Shown: positions 1 through 12,936 of the stretch, in pieces
How the letters are laid out: every line of letters starts with the position of its first letter
How positions within the stretch are numbered: the first letter of the stretch is position 1
Origin: Metellina segmentata
Lineage: Eukaryota; Arthropoda; Arachnida; Araneae; Tetragnathidae
Length of the DNA: 64,000 bases
Reading direction: 5' to 3'
Assembly (NCBI GenBank): GCA_947359465.1
Contig: OX375879.1
Location: 92,994,078 to 93,058,077 of the forward strand
Translations under genes and position numbers: made by a program
The notes under the pieces: model-generated
Told to the model about the DNA's origin: nothing
Databases searched by the model: none
What the model saw: the letters and a program-made list of their open reading frames with translations, nothing else

Positions 1-244
1 TTTATATCATGCTTTGTTCAATGCTATTTTGAACGCGATATCATTCATTTATGTATCATTTATACTTTTCAAGGTATTAGATTTTTGTTCACTTAGCTTT
101 TTTGTGACATTCACAAATTAAGCATGCTACCCCGGTTTCGAAAGGTAAGACGTATTCTACGTCAAATTGCTGACGAAAATCGTAGCTCGAGGCAATTCTG
201 CACTTCAGGCTTGGTTTGTGAGTGTTTGGGTTTGTGAGTTTTGA

Positions 245-395
245 ATAGGTAGGTAGCTAATTATCGTCGTACTGGAGCAACATAGCGAATTATTGGAACC
301 AATCCGGAACCAATCCAAGAGGGAAAGATTCAAGAACAACACCTTTGAATTTTAAAACATTGTCAGACAAAAAAGTCACAACCTGAGCTGGCCTA
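245..395 (-). mobile_element. SINE1 fragment, body and 3' tail
   Basis: This reads as the reverse complement of the SINE1 body. The 3' tail (gtaggtagctaatt) is at the left, followed by the block around 'cgtcgtactggagcaaca', a degraded middle, and 'ctgagctggc' near the right end. The tRNA-like head is missing, so it is a 5'-truncated, diverged copy. The tail type matches the subfamily with the second head (1b). Confidence 0.65.
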
Positions 396-664
396 GCACT
401 AGCTAAACTTGAACACTACGTCAAAGTGAATACATTTGAGGTGGTTTACCACAGTTTTCACATGCACCAGAACGGTAAATGTTATTTTGAACTTGGTCTA
501 GCTTAGACTAGGTTAAGTGGGGTTGGTGAAAATATGAGAACTATACTGGAAGGTGAGAGCTTGTACAGGTTTATACTTGTACAAGTTACTACTTTTTACT
601 TTCTTTTCATATTGTAGCTTTGGACCATATGGGTTTATGGACAAATTTTTAAATAGGAAAGAAG

Positions 665-1060
665 TAAACAAATCTGAAAAGTTAATATCTTTTGTGAAAG
701 TTGGTCACAGGAAAGAGCCGCTGAAAGAGACATCAGTTAAACTTAGATTGCTTTATCAATATTGTTGGAGATATAATGGTTTTCCAAAATTAAAGGTGAG
801 AAGTAAAAAAAAAATCTGAAAAATGAATAACTTTTGTAAAAGTTGGTCACAGGAAAGAGCCGCTGAAAGAGACATCAGTTAAACTTAGATTGCTTTATCA
901 ATATTGTTGGCGATATAATTGTTTTCCAAAATTATAGGTGAAAAGTAAAAAAAAATCTGAAAAATGAATAACTTTTGTGAAAGTTGGTCACAGGAAAGAG
1001 ACGTTTCAAGAGACATCAGTCAAACTCAGATTGCTGTATCAGTATTGTTGGAGAAAAAAT
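665..1060. repeat. 142-bp tandem repeat, about 2.8 copies
   Basis: The string 'ttggtcacaggaaagag' recurs at about 701, 843 and 984, giving periods of 142 and 141 bp. Copies 1 and 2 differ at few positions. Copy 3 is more diverged and is cut short. An 88-codon ORF over copy 1 (553-819) is a by-product of the repeat and shows no recognisable domain. Confidence 0.85.
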
Positions 1061-2429
1061 TTTACCTACGTGAGTCCAACTTCAATTGGTTCAACATAGT
1101 TTCAAAGAAACAACGATACAACTGAAACATTTTGTGTTAATTTTCAAAATATACCTGCATGCGTAGCATTATTTAAATCAACATAATGTAATGCTGTTAT
1201 TAACCACACTTTCGTAACCCTCAAAGTTTCGTTACCCATTCCACATGTTATACTTAACAATAACTATGAACGCTATGTTAGTATTCTTTTTTGGAATAAA
1301 TCGATGAATTCAAGTTTACATTATTTTTGATAATGTTTTAAGATTTTTTAAAAGGTGTTATAATATGTTCGGGAATGGCGCAATGCAATAGCATGCTGAA
1401 CTTACAACAAAAACTTCACACAAACTTAAATAGAAGCGATCTGTAGATGTTAGATGCATTTAAGTATATGGTCCCTGGGAGCGATCTTATGAATCTGTGC
1501 TAAAATGGAAGAATCATCTGTTCCTAGATCGATGTTTGTTCGTTGGTCAGTGTTTTCGTTAAAAAGATAACTCGGCACCCCAGGGTTGCAAAAAAAAGCA
1601 TCATCCGTTCGGCGATGGGATATGAGGATCATGATTTTTTTTATTCGTTTTAAGATGCCGCTGAATACTTGTCATTATTGGGTTACTTGAAAAGCATTTC
1701 TATGCACTTCATCGATGCTTTTTAATGGAGATGGTATGAGGTGTTACGTTTTTATAGACATCGTGATGACATTTTCAGGGGAAATCTGGTGTCTGCTTTG
1801 GGTTAATTGATCTGTGCCTGTGTTTATTTTTTGAAATACAAGGGAGGCAATACGCCCGGGAGACTTGTGGGTTTTAATTTTAACTTCATTCAAATTATTA
1901 ACTAAATAGAGGGCTTTTCAGTAAAAGTTAACCACTCGAATACGATGATTTTACTTCCTGTTACCCAATACGGATTTCGAACAAGAGGACCACTCTTCTA
2001 CTAAACACTATCGCCATCTACATTTAGCTTTATAGAAAAAGCATATCCCACCAGAGCATCTAAAGGCATTGTTCTTAAGAATCTGGTAGAATGAAGCGCT
2101 TTTTGTTTAGACAAACACCTTCCCAAAGAATGAAGCGCTTGGTTACGAGTTTCAATCCTATATATGTCGTGTTGATTGCTTGAAGTTTCCGTGTTTCTTC
2201 AAGACTACAGTAAATGCAGATTAGCTTTGACAAACTCCTCTATTAAGACATGTCCTCCCACAATTCACAATGGGTGATATCTGACAGCACCGCCCATGGT
2301 GCCCGGAGTAACTCCGAGACTCACTTTCTCACCAGACGGTGCTTGATGGATCATACGATCTATAACCTGTCATCAATCCATTGAGGGTCTACCATGTTCC
2401 ACTTCATTCCACCACTCATGAGAAACCAC
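1061..2429. other. AT-rich stretch, nothing recognised
   Basis: No ORF with coding character, no clear repeat and no RNA gene is visible. A small palindrome (ggagt-a-actcc) lies near 2306 in a slightly GC-richer patch. Confidence 0.5.
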
Positions 2430-2540
2430 TTTAGTTTCCCCTGCATGACTTCCAACTAGTTACCAAAATAATCCTTTCTAGTATTCTTTCAAACACACAC
2501 ACTAGATGGGTTATTTAACCTTTATGTGTTATTTAAAGGT
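2430..2540. repeat. dispersed repeat, copy A
   Basis: This is similar to 27925-28025: both hold 'gacttcYaactagtt', then a 'tctagKattcttt' block, then 'agatgKggttattta' and 'ttatgtg' in the same order and orientation. The copies are diverged and the element's ends are not defined. Confidence 0.4.
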
Positions 2541-2919
2541 TATTTAATCTTTATTTTTTCAATCGTCTCATAGTACGGCTATTTCGCCTGCATGTCCGAC
2601 TCCCTTAGCCAATTACCTAACTTGAGCAATACGGCCTTGAGTGGCATTTGCGACTGACGCTTTCCTTTCATAGTATTGTTTGGCGTATCGTTTGGCGCTA
2701 GAGAGATATCACCGGAGCAACCTTCTGCCTCTCCCCCAAAGCGTTCACACCTCACGGTCGGCAGTGTAAGGTACCGAACAAAAGGAGGAACCCTTTAGAA
2801 GGTCAGTCGCTGACAGCTCGTAAATGGTGATCTATGCCAACGGTGACTTAAAAGGGGGATGACATCTACAATATACAGATCTATACCATGCCGCTGGTGC
2901 AAACGAAATTTTAATGGTA
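2541..2919. other. GC-richer unassigned stretch
   Basis: About 380 bp with more C and G than its surroundings, for example 'ctgcctctcccccaaagcg' near 2728. It has no ORF of note and I recognise no family. It may be a retroelement remnant, but nothing visible proves that. Confidence 0.3.
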
Positions 2920-3764
2920 ACAATGAGGTATTTTTACTTTTTTTGTTTCAATTTTATTATAATCGAGGATGAAAATCCATGAAAAATGACGTATATATTA
3001 TTGAAATTGGAAAACTATTCCCCGATATATTAATTTTGAAATTTCGTTTCCGGTATTGGCGGGAAAAACAGGAATTTCGTAATGGCTGCTCTATGACGTC
3101 ACAGCGCAAAGTAACCCACTACGCCGGCGTTGCTATGGTGGTTTACATTCGTTTTCGTTTAATCAGAATTAATACAGAATTAATTTGCTTCCATCTTGAT
3201 TGTTGCATTTGGCAAAATGTTTATGATTTGGACAAGTTCAATAATGATACTTAGTGTAAAAGGGCTTTATGTATTTCTAAAACCTTTTCCAAAACTCATC
3301 GAATATTTCTGTTCTGCATAATATTTTAAATAATTAATTGAACCTTTCACTTGCTTATTTTTTATGATTACCCTTTGTAAACAGTATTTGTACTAATGAT
3401 TTGTTGGTTCATGAAGTACTTTTTATAAACAGTTACTATCTTATTTACTGCTGCTTATGAAATAAATTTGCGAATTAATATAGACACATGTTGATTTCAT
3501 ACAAGAGCGATTGCAAGTGTACAGGGAGCATAGATGAGAGATGTAAACAAAAGCTCAGCTATGCGCAATGACGTCACATCCAATGGCGGCCTGTTTTGGG
3601 ATCACGTGACTTTGCTTCATTTTCAACAAAATTAAAATTGATTTTATAATCATTTCAAAATTATTTTGAAAGTTTAAACGCATTATTTAAGGATTTTTAA
3701 ACTTAGAAATACTAGAAAAGATCATTTGTAAGCAAAACCCTCGCACATGCAAATACCTCATTGT
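2920..3764. mobile_element. possible MITE with CRE-bearing inverted subtermini
   Basis: A 14-bp inverted repeat (acaatgaggtattt at 2920-2933, its complement at 3751-3764) bounds 845 bp. Inside, two facing segments carry the palindrome TGACGTCA (3094-3101 and 3569-3576) next to 'gcgca' in inverted arrangement. No target-site duplication is visible, so element status is tentative. A 91-codon ORF inside (2979-3254) matches nothing I know. Confidence 0.35.
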
Positions 3765-6700
3765 CTATCTGCCGCAGCGTGAAGGTTAATAATTTTGTGT
3801 GTTGTTGGGTGAAAGTAATGTTTCACTGAATCCTCGTGATGGTACGAGGGTTAGAAAACCCTATTTAAGTAGCGTATGACGATCCCTGCAGTAAAAATAG
3901 AATAAAGAAAATAGAAACACTTTTTTTGACACAAATGACTGAAAATCACTTTCTTTAATAATTGAGCTTGATATAATAATATTCTGTGTGAAAACGCTAC
4001 ATTACCTAAAATTATACAAAGAAGCGACAAAGATGGTGAAATCACCAAAGTCTACTACCATGTCGCGCGGTGCAATCAGATGATGAATGTTAGTTTTCAC
4101 CCGGCAAACAAAATTAGTCTTATGGTCACTTTTCTACTAGCTTTGGTTACATGATAATAGGCATATAAAAAGGTTACCGTTGCTCACTTTACATCTATAT
4201 TTCCTTTGTGGTTAACACCGGCAGAGTATACGAGTGGTTAGTGCTCTGGCCTGAGGTTCAACAGATTGTGGTTAAAATCTTAACTTCTGACCTTAAATGC
4301 TATTCTCTATGTCATTTATGTAAATCAAAGTACAGTAAAACCTAATGTATTTTGCCTTTATGTTATGTTCAATTTTATTGATTGAAAGCCCTTATTGAAG
4401 CAGTAAAAACTTAAAGAAATTAGAGCATCAGGAAAACAAACGAAATAGAGTTTTACCATTTTTTATTATTCGTATACAGAAAACAATAAGCACAGTTATT
4501 TTTTACCTTTCAATGAAATCTTTTGTTTCGATGGTGTTATTAAGAACTGGCCTTTTCTTGTTAATCTAACCATCTAATGGGACAGTTTTTGTTGTTTCGA
4601 TCGTATACGAAAAAACGATTATCCTTTGATATAGTGAAGGTCAGAAGCACTCTACGTTAGGTGATAATGCCCACACTATCGTTACAGAATGTAAGGTAAG
4701 TATTCTTTGTAGAAAATATATTTTCCCTTCAGACTTTTGGGACTAGTGTTTTCCTATAATAATAAAATTTATGTTTATATTCATAACCAATGCACTATTT
4801 TTGATTTTGAAAGGATTATAACAGCCCAATGAGCTGTTGAGCATTCTTTCATGTTGGTCATGGTTCAAGTGGTAAATCTGAAGCATTTAATATGCCATCT
4901 ATGTCCCCCAATATTTTGCGGTTAAACGATGTTAGGTTCAAGGATATAATATATAGTTTGCGTTTTAAGGATATACCTTTCAAAAACTCTTCAGTGTGTA
5001 GTTTGAGGTTTTATGATTATTCCTTTTGTTTTCTTTTCACAGCAGATTTTAATACTTAAAATACACCTAAGGCGATAGTATTATTATTGTAAAGGGCACG
5101 TAGATAAATACATCCGTTAACTCATATGTAACGCAATGACATCTGAGGTTAAAACATAGAACAAAAAGAAAAAGTAGTAAACGTTCAACAAGGGTCCAGC
5201 TGTTTCAAACGTTCTGCAGTCTTCCATTAGCGTGCATGGACTAAAATGTCTAATATTCTTAGAGGTGGTTGCAGTCCATATCAGTGATCCCTCTACACAG
5301 AACGCGGTTTGGGATACCATTGATGCTAAAACAAAGTAAGGAGAGGATCATTATAAATAAAAAGATATTAAAATACTATTTATGTTTATATTGCTTTACA
5401 TGGATTTTACAAATCAACGATTACTGATTTATACCCGACTTTGTTACTCTTAATCTTAAATATGATCTTTATATTTTTGTACTCGCATAAATTCATTATA
5501 ATAATAAACTTTTTTTTTTGTAATTATTCAAGTGCAGTCAGTTTAGAATTTTGAGTACACATAGACGTTAATATCTATGTGTACTATTGTGAAGTTTGCA
5601 ACGCGTTAAATTGTGTTAAGTCTTAAAAGGGAATCAGCGTCAAAGAATCTGCTTTACAATATTGTTTAGGAACTAAACGCACAAAATTCAAACAGAACAC
5701 TTTTCTTCACTGTCTAATTTAGGAAAACGAGTTTGAAGTAAATATAAAAAGTTGAACTGTTAACCATAAATTTAACATTTAATTAACTCTTCAGCACTCC
5801 GAATACTAAAACTTCTAATTATTTGCCAATCACCATAAATCACGTGTGTGAACATTATTCTAAAGTGCGTGAGAGACGATAATAAATTTTTACTTTTCTA
5901 TCACTTCCAGAGGCTGAGTTTTATGAATTATTAGAAGTAAATCATTTTTTATAGGGTTCTTCCATTGATGCGGAAAATTTACAGTTCATTAAAGTCAAAC
6001 TGGTTTTTAAAAGTCGGAAATTTTAAAGTAATATTCCAGAAAGATAAATTCGCAAATAATCCATTTTTATTTATGAACACTAGTGACAAAACCCTATAAC
6101 TGTGAATCGCATCATGAAATAATCCCGCTTGTTATACTATAATCGTAGTCAAAAAAATGAATTGGTTGAAGATAATCAAACACCAAACGTAAACCAAAGT
6201 GACCACAAAGTGCATTTAAATCTATATGTATCATGCGAGAGGATTTGGGGAAAACGGAAATAAATCACCATTTCCGTTTGGTTTACATTGAAAATATCTC
6301 TCACACAGCATGCTTTTCATCTTGTTTTTATGGTCTATATTAGTTATTTTTGAAGCTTTTATGTTTTGAATAATAACCAGGATAGCAAAAGGTTTGGTAA
6401 AGATTACCAAAACCATAGTTAAAGTGCCCCAAATACTATTGAGCTACCTAGACGAATACAGAATTTAATCAGGTACATTTAATCTAGTTGCGTACCTTAT
6501 GCATTATTTATTACCCTACACCTTTATTGATGACATAAATCATGAGCATTACTTCCTCATAACGTGTAATACTGATATCCAGCAAATGCTTACCAACGAA
6601 TACAACACAGTGACATTCTTCATCGATGAGGAACTAACTTTTTCTTGGACCTCCCTGAGTAGACATAGACCTTATAGGGGAGATATGGAACAAGGAGTAA

Positions 6701-7606
6701 GAGGGTTAGTGTAGTAGAAGAAAAGATATTACAGCTGTGGCTTTTTCTAGAACAACATTTGCCCCATCCATTACTTTCTATGGGTCTTGAAAAGGATTAG
6801 GGATATTAAGAAACCTATACAAAACAAGAGCTAATAGTAATAAGTGAATGATATAGATGGTCAATTTATACGAATATCTATCGAATATCGCTCCAAGAGG
6901 AGTCCCTAAGGTATTTATTGACAACAACTTGGTTAACGATTACAAAGGACAAGGAAATTAGGAAATTGTTATTCACCAACCCACACAAGTATCAAATCTC
7001 TTTTGGAACATTATCCATTTTCATCGGAAGCAGTTACTACAGATCAGTGGGCTTTTCACTGTAGAAGAAACCTGCGAGGTTCGATTTCTGTCATAGTTCA
7101 TTTCTTCCTGGGTGTATTTCTCTTGTGTGACTAAAACCTTTAATGTGTTTACGTCCATTTTCATGACAAAATCTGCTTCGTTTTTGTCACATCTTGGTCC
7201 AATATAGCCTTGAGGCATAAAACCTACCTAACCAACGCATATCGACAGGCTTAGTTATACACACATATCATATGTTCTTCAGAATCTAGTGTACTGTATC
7301 GACGAAAAAGTAAAACCTCTTCCTGGTTAAAATACTTATATTGAGAGGTCATATTTACAGAATTGTACAGCTGCAGTTTTATAATTAAAGACGATGTCCA
7401 TCATCGATACAATACAGCCTCCTAAAAAGATAAAGTCCCTCAAATGGTCTGCGGCTAGACAACACCTCTGTTCCAAAGTGTCTCTTCCCAGCCCGCCTGT
7501 CGTCACTTCCGCAGTCCGACCAGGGGGTGGACTTGGGGAACGATTCCAGTTGTGAACTTCCACGATTCTGGATAATGATTCTGGATGCTCTCAAGACGTT
7601 ACACTA
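3765..7606. other. 3.8 kb AT-rich stretch, no gene seen
   Basis: Only short ORFs (60-75 codons) occur on both strands and none shows a known motif. A weak tRNA-like segment sits near 4220-4285 (gagtggttagtgctctgg) but lacks a good B box. No tandem arrays or terminal repeats were found. Confidence 0.5.
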
Positions 7607-8177
7607 CACTATATGGACAAAAGTATTTGGATGTTTTTCATAAAAGTGCTTTATTATTTTCTTCAGTAACGGGTAGTGGCACTCCTTTTGCTTGTATTAC
7701 AGCTGCAACACGTCCGGGTATACTTTCCTCAAGTTCTCTGTAAATCTGGGCGGAATAGCGCGCCGTGCCTCTTGCAAGGCTGTGAGAAGAGATTATTAAG
7801 AAGATGGACGTGGGTGACGGTGTCCTACTCATCGTTTTTGTTTGTCCCACAAGTGTTCGATAGGATTGAGATTGGGGCTCTAAACAGGCCAGTCATGCAA
7901 ATTCACCTCATTTTCAGGAATTCAGTCCAGCACACGTTTTGCAGTATGACATGAAGCTCTATCCTGTTGTAAGAAACAACCATCATCGTCGTAATATTGC
8001 CACAGTGTAGGCAAGGCCGATTTATCCAGATCGTCGAGGTACACGTCAGTACTCATGATACTAGGTACATAAAGCAATGTGCCTATCCAGCAGAGTCCTA
8101 ACAGGAAAAGAATCCCTCACCAAGATGGATCCTCCTACGAATTTTTGCAATGCCCAAATACTTTTGTCCATATAGTG
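7607..8177 (-). mobile_element. Tc1-type element, internally deleted
   Basis: Both ends are present as near-perfect inverted repeats (cactatatggacaaaagtat at the left, its complement ending at 8177), flanked by TA on each side (7605-7606 and 8178-8179), as expected for Tc1/mariner insertions. At 571 bp it is about a third of an intact Tc1 element. It keeps only the 3' half of the transposase gene, on the minus strand. A non-autonomous deletion derivative is the best reading. Confidence 0.9.
7638..8095 (-). pseudogene. Tc1 transposase, C-terminal half, broken
   Basis: Read on the minus strand, this encodes the second half of a DD34E transposase, the enzyme that cuts and reinserts the element at TA sites. 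Visible motifs are 'LPTLWQYYDDDGCFLQQD', with the second catalytic Asp, then 'SPNLNPIEHLWD', with the catalytic Glu exactly 34 codons later. Three in-frame stops interrupt it: one after 'KRVLD', one just before 'SPNLNP' and one after 'KQKR'. The N-terminal DNA-binding domain and the first Asp region are gone. It cannot make an active enzyme. Confidence 0.85.
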
Positions 8178-8425
8178 TATATCGTGATTAAGGTTCGGTT
8201 TGTGTCTTCATTTCTTTTCGGAAATTCAAATTAATACCAATAAACAAATGGCTGCAATTTGTGTTTGAATAATTTTTATTTCATTTAATGGTATTATTTT
8301 TTATTGATTTATGTGTATGTGGATGTTATATTCACTATATAGATTGAAATAAGACACATCATGGAATGCAATGGGAACAAAAACACTGCTGTCTACAGAT
8401 GCTAGAATTAGAAAGATTAAGAAAG

Positions 8426-9316
8426 GATTATGCTATAATATGCTAGAAAGAATTATGTTAGATTATGCTAGAAAGAATTATGCTAGATTATGCTAGAAAG
8501 AGTTATTCTAGATTATGCTAGAAAGAATTATGCTAGATTATGCTAGAAAGAGTTATTCTAGATTATGCTAGAAAGAATTATTCTAGATTATGCTAGAAAG
8601 AATTATTCTAGATTATGCTAGAAAGAATTATTCTAGATTATGCTAGAAAGAATTATGCTAGATTATGCTAGAAAGAGTTATTCTAGATTATGCTAGAAAG
8701 AATTATTCTAGATTATGCTAGAAAGAATTATTCTAGATTATGCTAGAAAGAATTATGCTAGATTATGCTAGAAAGAATTATGTTAGATTATGCTAGAAAG
8801 AATTATGCTAGATTATGCTAGAAAGAATTATTCTAGATTATGCTAGAAAGAATTATTCTAGATTATGCTAGAAAGAATTATGCTAGATTATGCTAGAAAG
8901 AGTTATTCTAGATTATGCTAGAAAGAATTATTCTAGATTATGCTAGAAAGAATTATGCTAGATTATGCTAGAAAGAGTTATTCTAGATTATGCTAGAAAG
9001 AATTATTCTAGATTATGCTAGAAAGAATTATGTTAGATTATGCTAGAAAGAATTATGCTAGATTATGCTAGAAAGAATTATTCTAGATTATGCTAGAAAG
9101 AATTATTCTAGATTATGCTAGAAAGAATTATTCTAGATTATGCTAGAAAGAATTATGCTAGATTATGCTAGAAAGAGTTATTCTAGATTATGCTAGAAAG
9201 AATTATGCTAGATTATGCTAGAAAGAGTTATTCTAGATTATGCTAGAAAGAATTATGCTAGATTATGCTAGAAAGAATTAAGCTAGATTATGCTAGAAAG
9301 AATTATGCTAGATTAA
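8426..9316. repeat. 25-bp minisatellite, about 36 copies
   Basis: The unit is 'gattatgctagaaagaatta' plus 'ttcta' or 'tgcta'. Copies differ mainly at two positions (aatta/agtta and ttcta/tgcta), and the variants alternate in higher-order blocks. There is no ORF through the array. Confidence 0.95.
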
Positions 9317-10497
9317 GAAAGTTTAGATACTATGGCGCAGGCTTGCTAGTTTTCTTTAAAGTAAACAATTCAACGATGGTTGTAGCGCTTTAGCAACTAG
9401 TACGAAGAAACATAAAACAATGCCTCTTTGTTGCCTAAGTTCGTAATGCTGTATTGGAGTTGCATTGGAAAAAATTCACCACGTTTCCACAGACGTAGAA
9501 AAGCTTTAACATATTTTAAGAAACACGTTCTGCCGTTTGCTCGCATCAATAAAAATTTTCTACATTTAAAAAAATTCTCTTTGAGGGATTGAAATATACA
9601 ACCAAATACATTTTGTGTCAATCCAAGCAAATCCTAGAATTTCCAGATTTTTAAAATTTCCCTCGCTTGAATTTTTTTTCCACGGAGTTCTGGATTTTTC
9701 TCTTCTTAAGCAAAGCAGACAGAATTCCGAAACAGAAAGTTTTTAACGGAAAATAGTACTTTTAAAGAAAATTTATTCTCTAACATGCTTTAAAGAAATC
9801 GACAAGCACAGCGTTTTTATCAATCGTTTCGATAATGCTAAACAAACAAAGGAGAATGTCCTAAAAGCATATGAATAGACGTTCAGTCCCTTGATAAACA
9901 GCATGTGGTTTTAGTTACGTTACTTTTTTCTTAGAATGCTTTTTCGCATCTCTAAAAAATGTTTTTTTTATGCTCTTTTTTTAGATTTTTAGCAAATGCC
10001 GTAAAAGTTATTCCCATTTTTGTTTATTGGCCCTTAAAGTAAATCCCTTGTTATCTCAAAAAACACTCAACATTATTTTTTTGCATGAATCCATAAAAAC
10101 ATAGAATTATAAAAGTCAAAACCTTTTCCTGATTTTTAAATTTCAGGTACTGTGTGATGTGCTCTGTCCCACCAAAGAAAAACTTATTAGATACAAATAA
10201 CAAACCTTTTAAAATAAAAATCCTGGTTATTGTCTATACCCGTGTGTCGAAGTTTGTCCGTCTATGCACTATAACGCACCTCTGTTTATCAACAAACCAA
10301 ATTAACTTTTTGCCACGAATGTTAAGTACATTTCCCAAGGTTATAAGTAGCACCTTATTAAGGTCTACAAACACGTTAAAAATGTCATTTTTGACCAAAA
10401 ATTCCTAGAAAGGTCTTTTATCTTATTTGATAGAGTATTTATTTGACTTTCCGAAGTATATTTGATTTTTTTTCTCTAAGCTTAATAGTTGTAGATA
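9317..10497. other. AT-rich stretch, nothing recognised
   Basis: T-rich runs and short ORFs only. No terminal repeats, SINE pieces or coding motifs were seen. Confidence 0.5.
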
Positions 10498-11693
10498 CAG
10501 TCAGTACCGGCTATATGGTCACCCTGTTATAAAGTCACCCATATTCTATACCATATATAAGGTCACCCATATTATATACCATATATAAGGTAACATATAA
10601 GGTCACCCCGATTATATGGTCAGTTTTCTTAGGTTCCGTATAACGAAAAAAAAAATGTGTTAAAGCGCACCGCTTATATAATCATTTTATTTTCCTGGTT
10701 ATCGGTTATATGATCGATTTTTTCATCTTTTCAATGAGGTTATCAGTTTTTGTTGTTGAAAAATAGCACTTGTTGTGACATTTCTTGAGGTGAGGAGCAA
10801 CACAGGGAATGACTAGAAGAAAAAAAATGTATTTGCGACCCCTGAGAGGACTGAATTTACGCTTTCACTTCCCTCCCGTTCCCCAATTTCTCTACCACCT
10901 CAATTCTCTTCCTCCCATGCACAATAAGTGGACATCTGTCTGTTTATTGGTAGGTTATCTCTCCCTGTTTGAAAAGTACGTTGAAATTGAGACGAAAGGA
11001 GTAAAGAAAAATTTAGTTTCATTTGGATTATACCTGACGAATAAAAACGTTCTTCTGTGTTAAAATTTTATTATTATTATTATTTTATTTTTTTTAGTTT
11101 TAGTGTGCAGACAAATTAATCCTCTGCGCAAAATAATAACGGAAACTAAAAAAATAAATTTAGAATCTGCGATCTTTTATGCTGATGCCATTACAAAGAA
11201 AACAATAATAATTAAATTTCATTAAATTCATTTAAAAATGTTCTAGATTGAATTTTAAAATTTGCCACGACCCAAAAATTGCAAAAAATTTGGACTATCT
11301 GTGTGTTAAATCCCACTATTTCAATTGCCGTAGATTCGTTAAAACTGTGATAACGAAAAACAGAAAAACAAACACTTCTCTTCATAAAAGTAGAGGAAAG
11401 TGCATTGAATATGGATGCGCGTACGTATGCGTACTGTACTTAGATTGGTAAGGTAAGCTAATAAATTTCACTAAAAAGATATTGCATATCATACTGTAGT
11501 TTTTACTACGCGAATTAATTTTTTAAATGTTCTTTTAAGTGTAATTATTTGTTTATGAGCTCTATATTCTGATAGGTGAATATAATCCTGCCATAATTAA
11601 TTAGTGTAGTATTGTTCCCCATATATGGTCACCCCGCTTATAGGGTCTGATTTTTCTGGACAGCTGAGCTGACCATATAACCCATACTGACTG
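10498..11693. mobile_element. pogo/Tigger-like DNA transposon, non-autonomous
   Basis: Terminal inverted repeats match at 21 of 24 positions (left begins cagtcagtaccggctata, right is the complement of cagtcagtatgggttata). TA flanks both sides (10496-10497, 11694-11695). A TA target with ends starting CAGT fits the pogo/Tigger branch of Tc1/mariner. Just inside the left end, 'ggtcaccc' and 'accatatata' blocks repeat several times (10530-10625). An 84-codon ORF (10809-11063) shows no DDE or CENP-B-like motif, so the element appears non-autonomous or heavily decayed. Confidence 0.75.
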
Positions 11694-11695
11694 TA

Positions 11696-12573
11696 TTACG
11701 ATTTAATCAAGGCGGGAAAACTGGAAATAGGTATGGAAAACACCGGAAGTGGCCGTTAAAAGATCAAAAACCTTCACAATTTAAATTTAAAACACTTTTT
11801 TTGCAATTTAATTTTAGAAAGGTTTCTCAACACATTTAATGGTTTCTCGTTTGGAAATATTGTGAACATTTTAAAAGAGAAGTGAAGAACAAAATTGTTT
11901 ACACAAACAATAAAAGCAAGAGAAAGCAAACGATACACTTCAAATTATTTTTTACTCTAAATTGATTATTATGCATTACTTTCCCACTTCAAATGTTATT
12001 AAACAAAAAGTTATAGATGGATTCTCATAAAACTTTGAGAACTTCTTTTTTATAATGTTGTCTAAGGAATGAACTAGAATAATTATGCTGAGTTGAAAAG
12101 TTTTTAAATTATGGCCTTTTATTTAAGAAATAGGACTGTAAAACTATCAAAAATCTTATATTCATATCGATTGCTTGTAAAATTTTTGTTTATTTAAATA
12201 TACTTTTGATTCTAGCTCATTCCCTAGAAAAATACATGTATTTTATTTTGGCAATTTTTAAATTTGTTGAATTAATTTTCATTTAGAACATTTGGAGTTT
12301 TTTACAAATTTCTTTAAAATTCATACTTAACAATTATTTTTACAAAATTATTAATATATATTTTAAATATTTATTGTCCAATGCTATTGTTTAATAGCAC
12401 TAAGCATAAACATATCATTAAACTGTTTCTATACCACATAAAAAAGGGTCTCGATCGTGTTAGGATACATTAAAACTCGTTGGCTATCAGTGGAAAACAA
12501 TTTTATAAAAACGAATTGAGCTACAATTATTTAGACAACTTTGTTAGTTATACATTTCATACTAGTACTCTAA
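11696..12573. other. AT-rich stretch, nothing recognised
   Basis: About 880 bp of very AT-rich sequence with no ORF, repeat or RNA feature that I can support. Confidence 0.5.
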
Positions 12574-12587
12574 TACGAAATTAAAAT

Positions 12588-12922
12588 GCCGACCAACCGG
12601 TATAGTGGTTAAGGTGTTAGCCTCTAGATCGGAAGGTTCCTGGTTCGAATCCGGGTTCGGGCATGGATGTTTGTAAGCGTATGATGTAGAGGCGGCTGGT
12701 GCACCTTAAATCTGTCGTGGCCGAAAGTCCTTTCGTTGGGTTGGCGTGGAAGTTTGGAGAGTGGGGTGCCAGCTCAGGTGTTGCTTCGTCATCTGACCGT
12801 GGTTCAAAATTACGAAGTGTTGTCCTCGGATCTTTCCCTTAAGGGACTGATCCCGGACCGTCATCAATAGCCCGTTGTGTTGCTCTAGTACGACGTTAAC
12901 TAAAAATTACCAAATCACCAAT
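12588..12922 (+). mobile_element. SINE1a, full length with target duplication
   Basis: A complete tRNA-derived SINE. The head starts gccgaccaaccgg and has an A-box-like 'tagtggttaagg' and a perfect B box 'ggttcgaatcc', giving an internal RNA polymerase III promoter. The body runs through 'ctgtcgtggccgaaagtcc', 'gtggttcaaaattacgaag' and 'ctgatcccggaccgtc', and ends in an A/T/ACC tail. A 14-bp target duplication, tacgaaattaaaat, flanks it at 12574-12587 and 12923-12936. It depends on a LINE for retrotransposition. The clean duplication and close match to the copy at 39564 suggest a recent insertion. Confidence 0.93.
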
Positions 12923-12936
12923 TACGAAATTAAAAT

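Noticed and set aside
4220..4290. tRNA-like segment
   Set aside because: No acceptable B box and no cloverleaf that I could fold.
9640..10145. terminal inverted repeat element
   Set aside because: The apparent ends are low-complexity T/A tracts ('gatttttaaa') that match by chance.
12588..12660. tRNA gene
   Set aside because: A good B box and A-box-like sequence are present, but it continues into the SINE body and sits within target duplications, so it is a SINE head.
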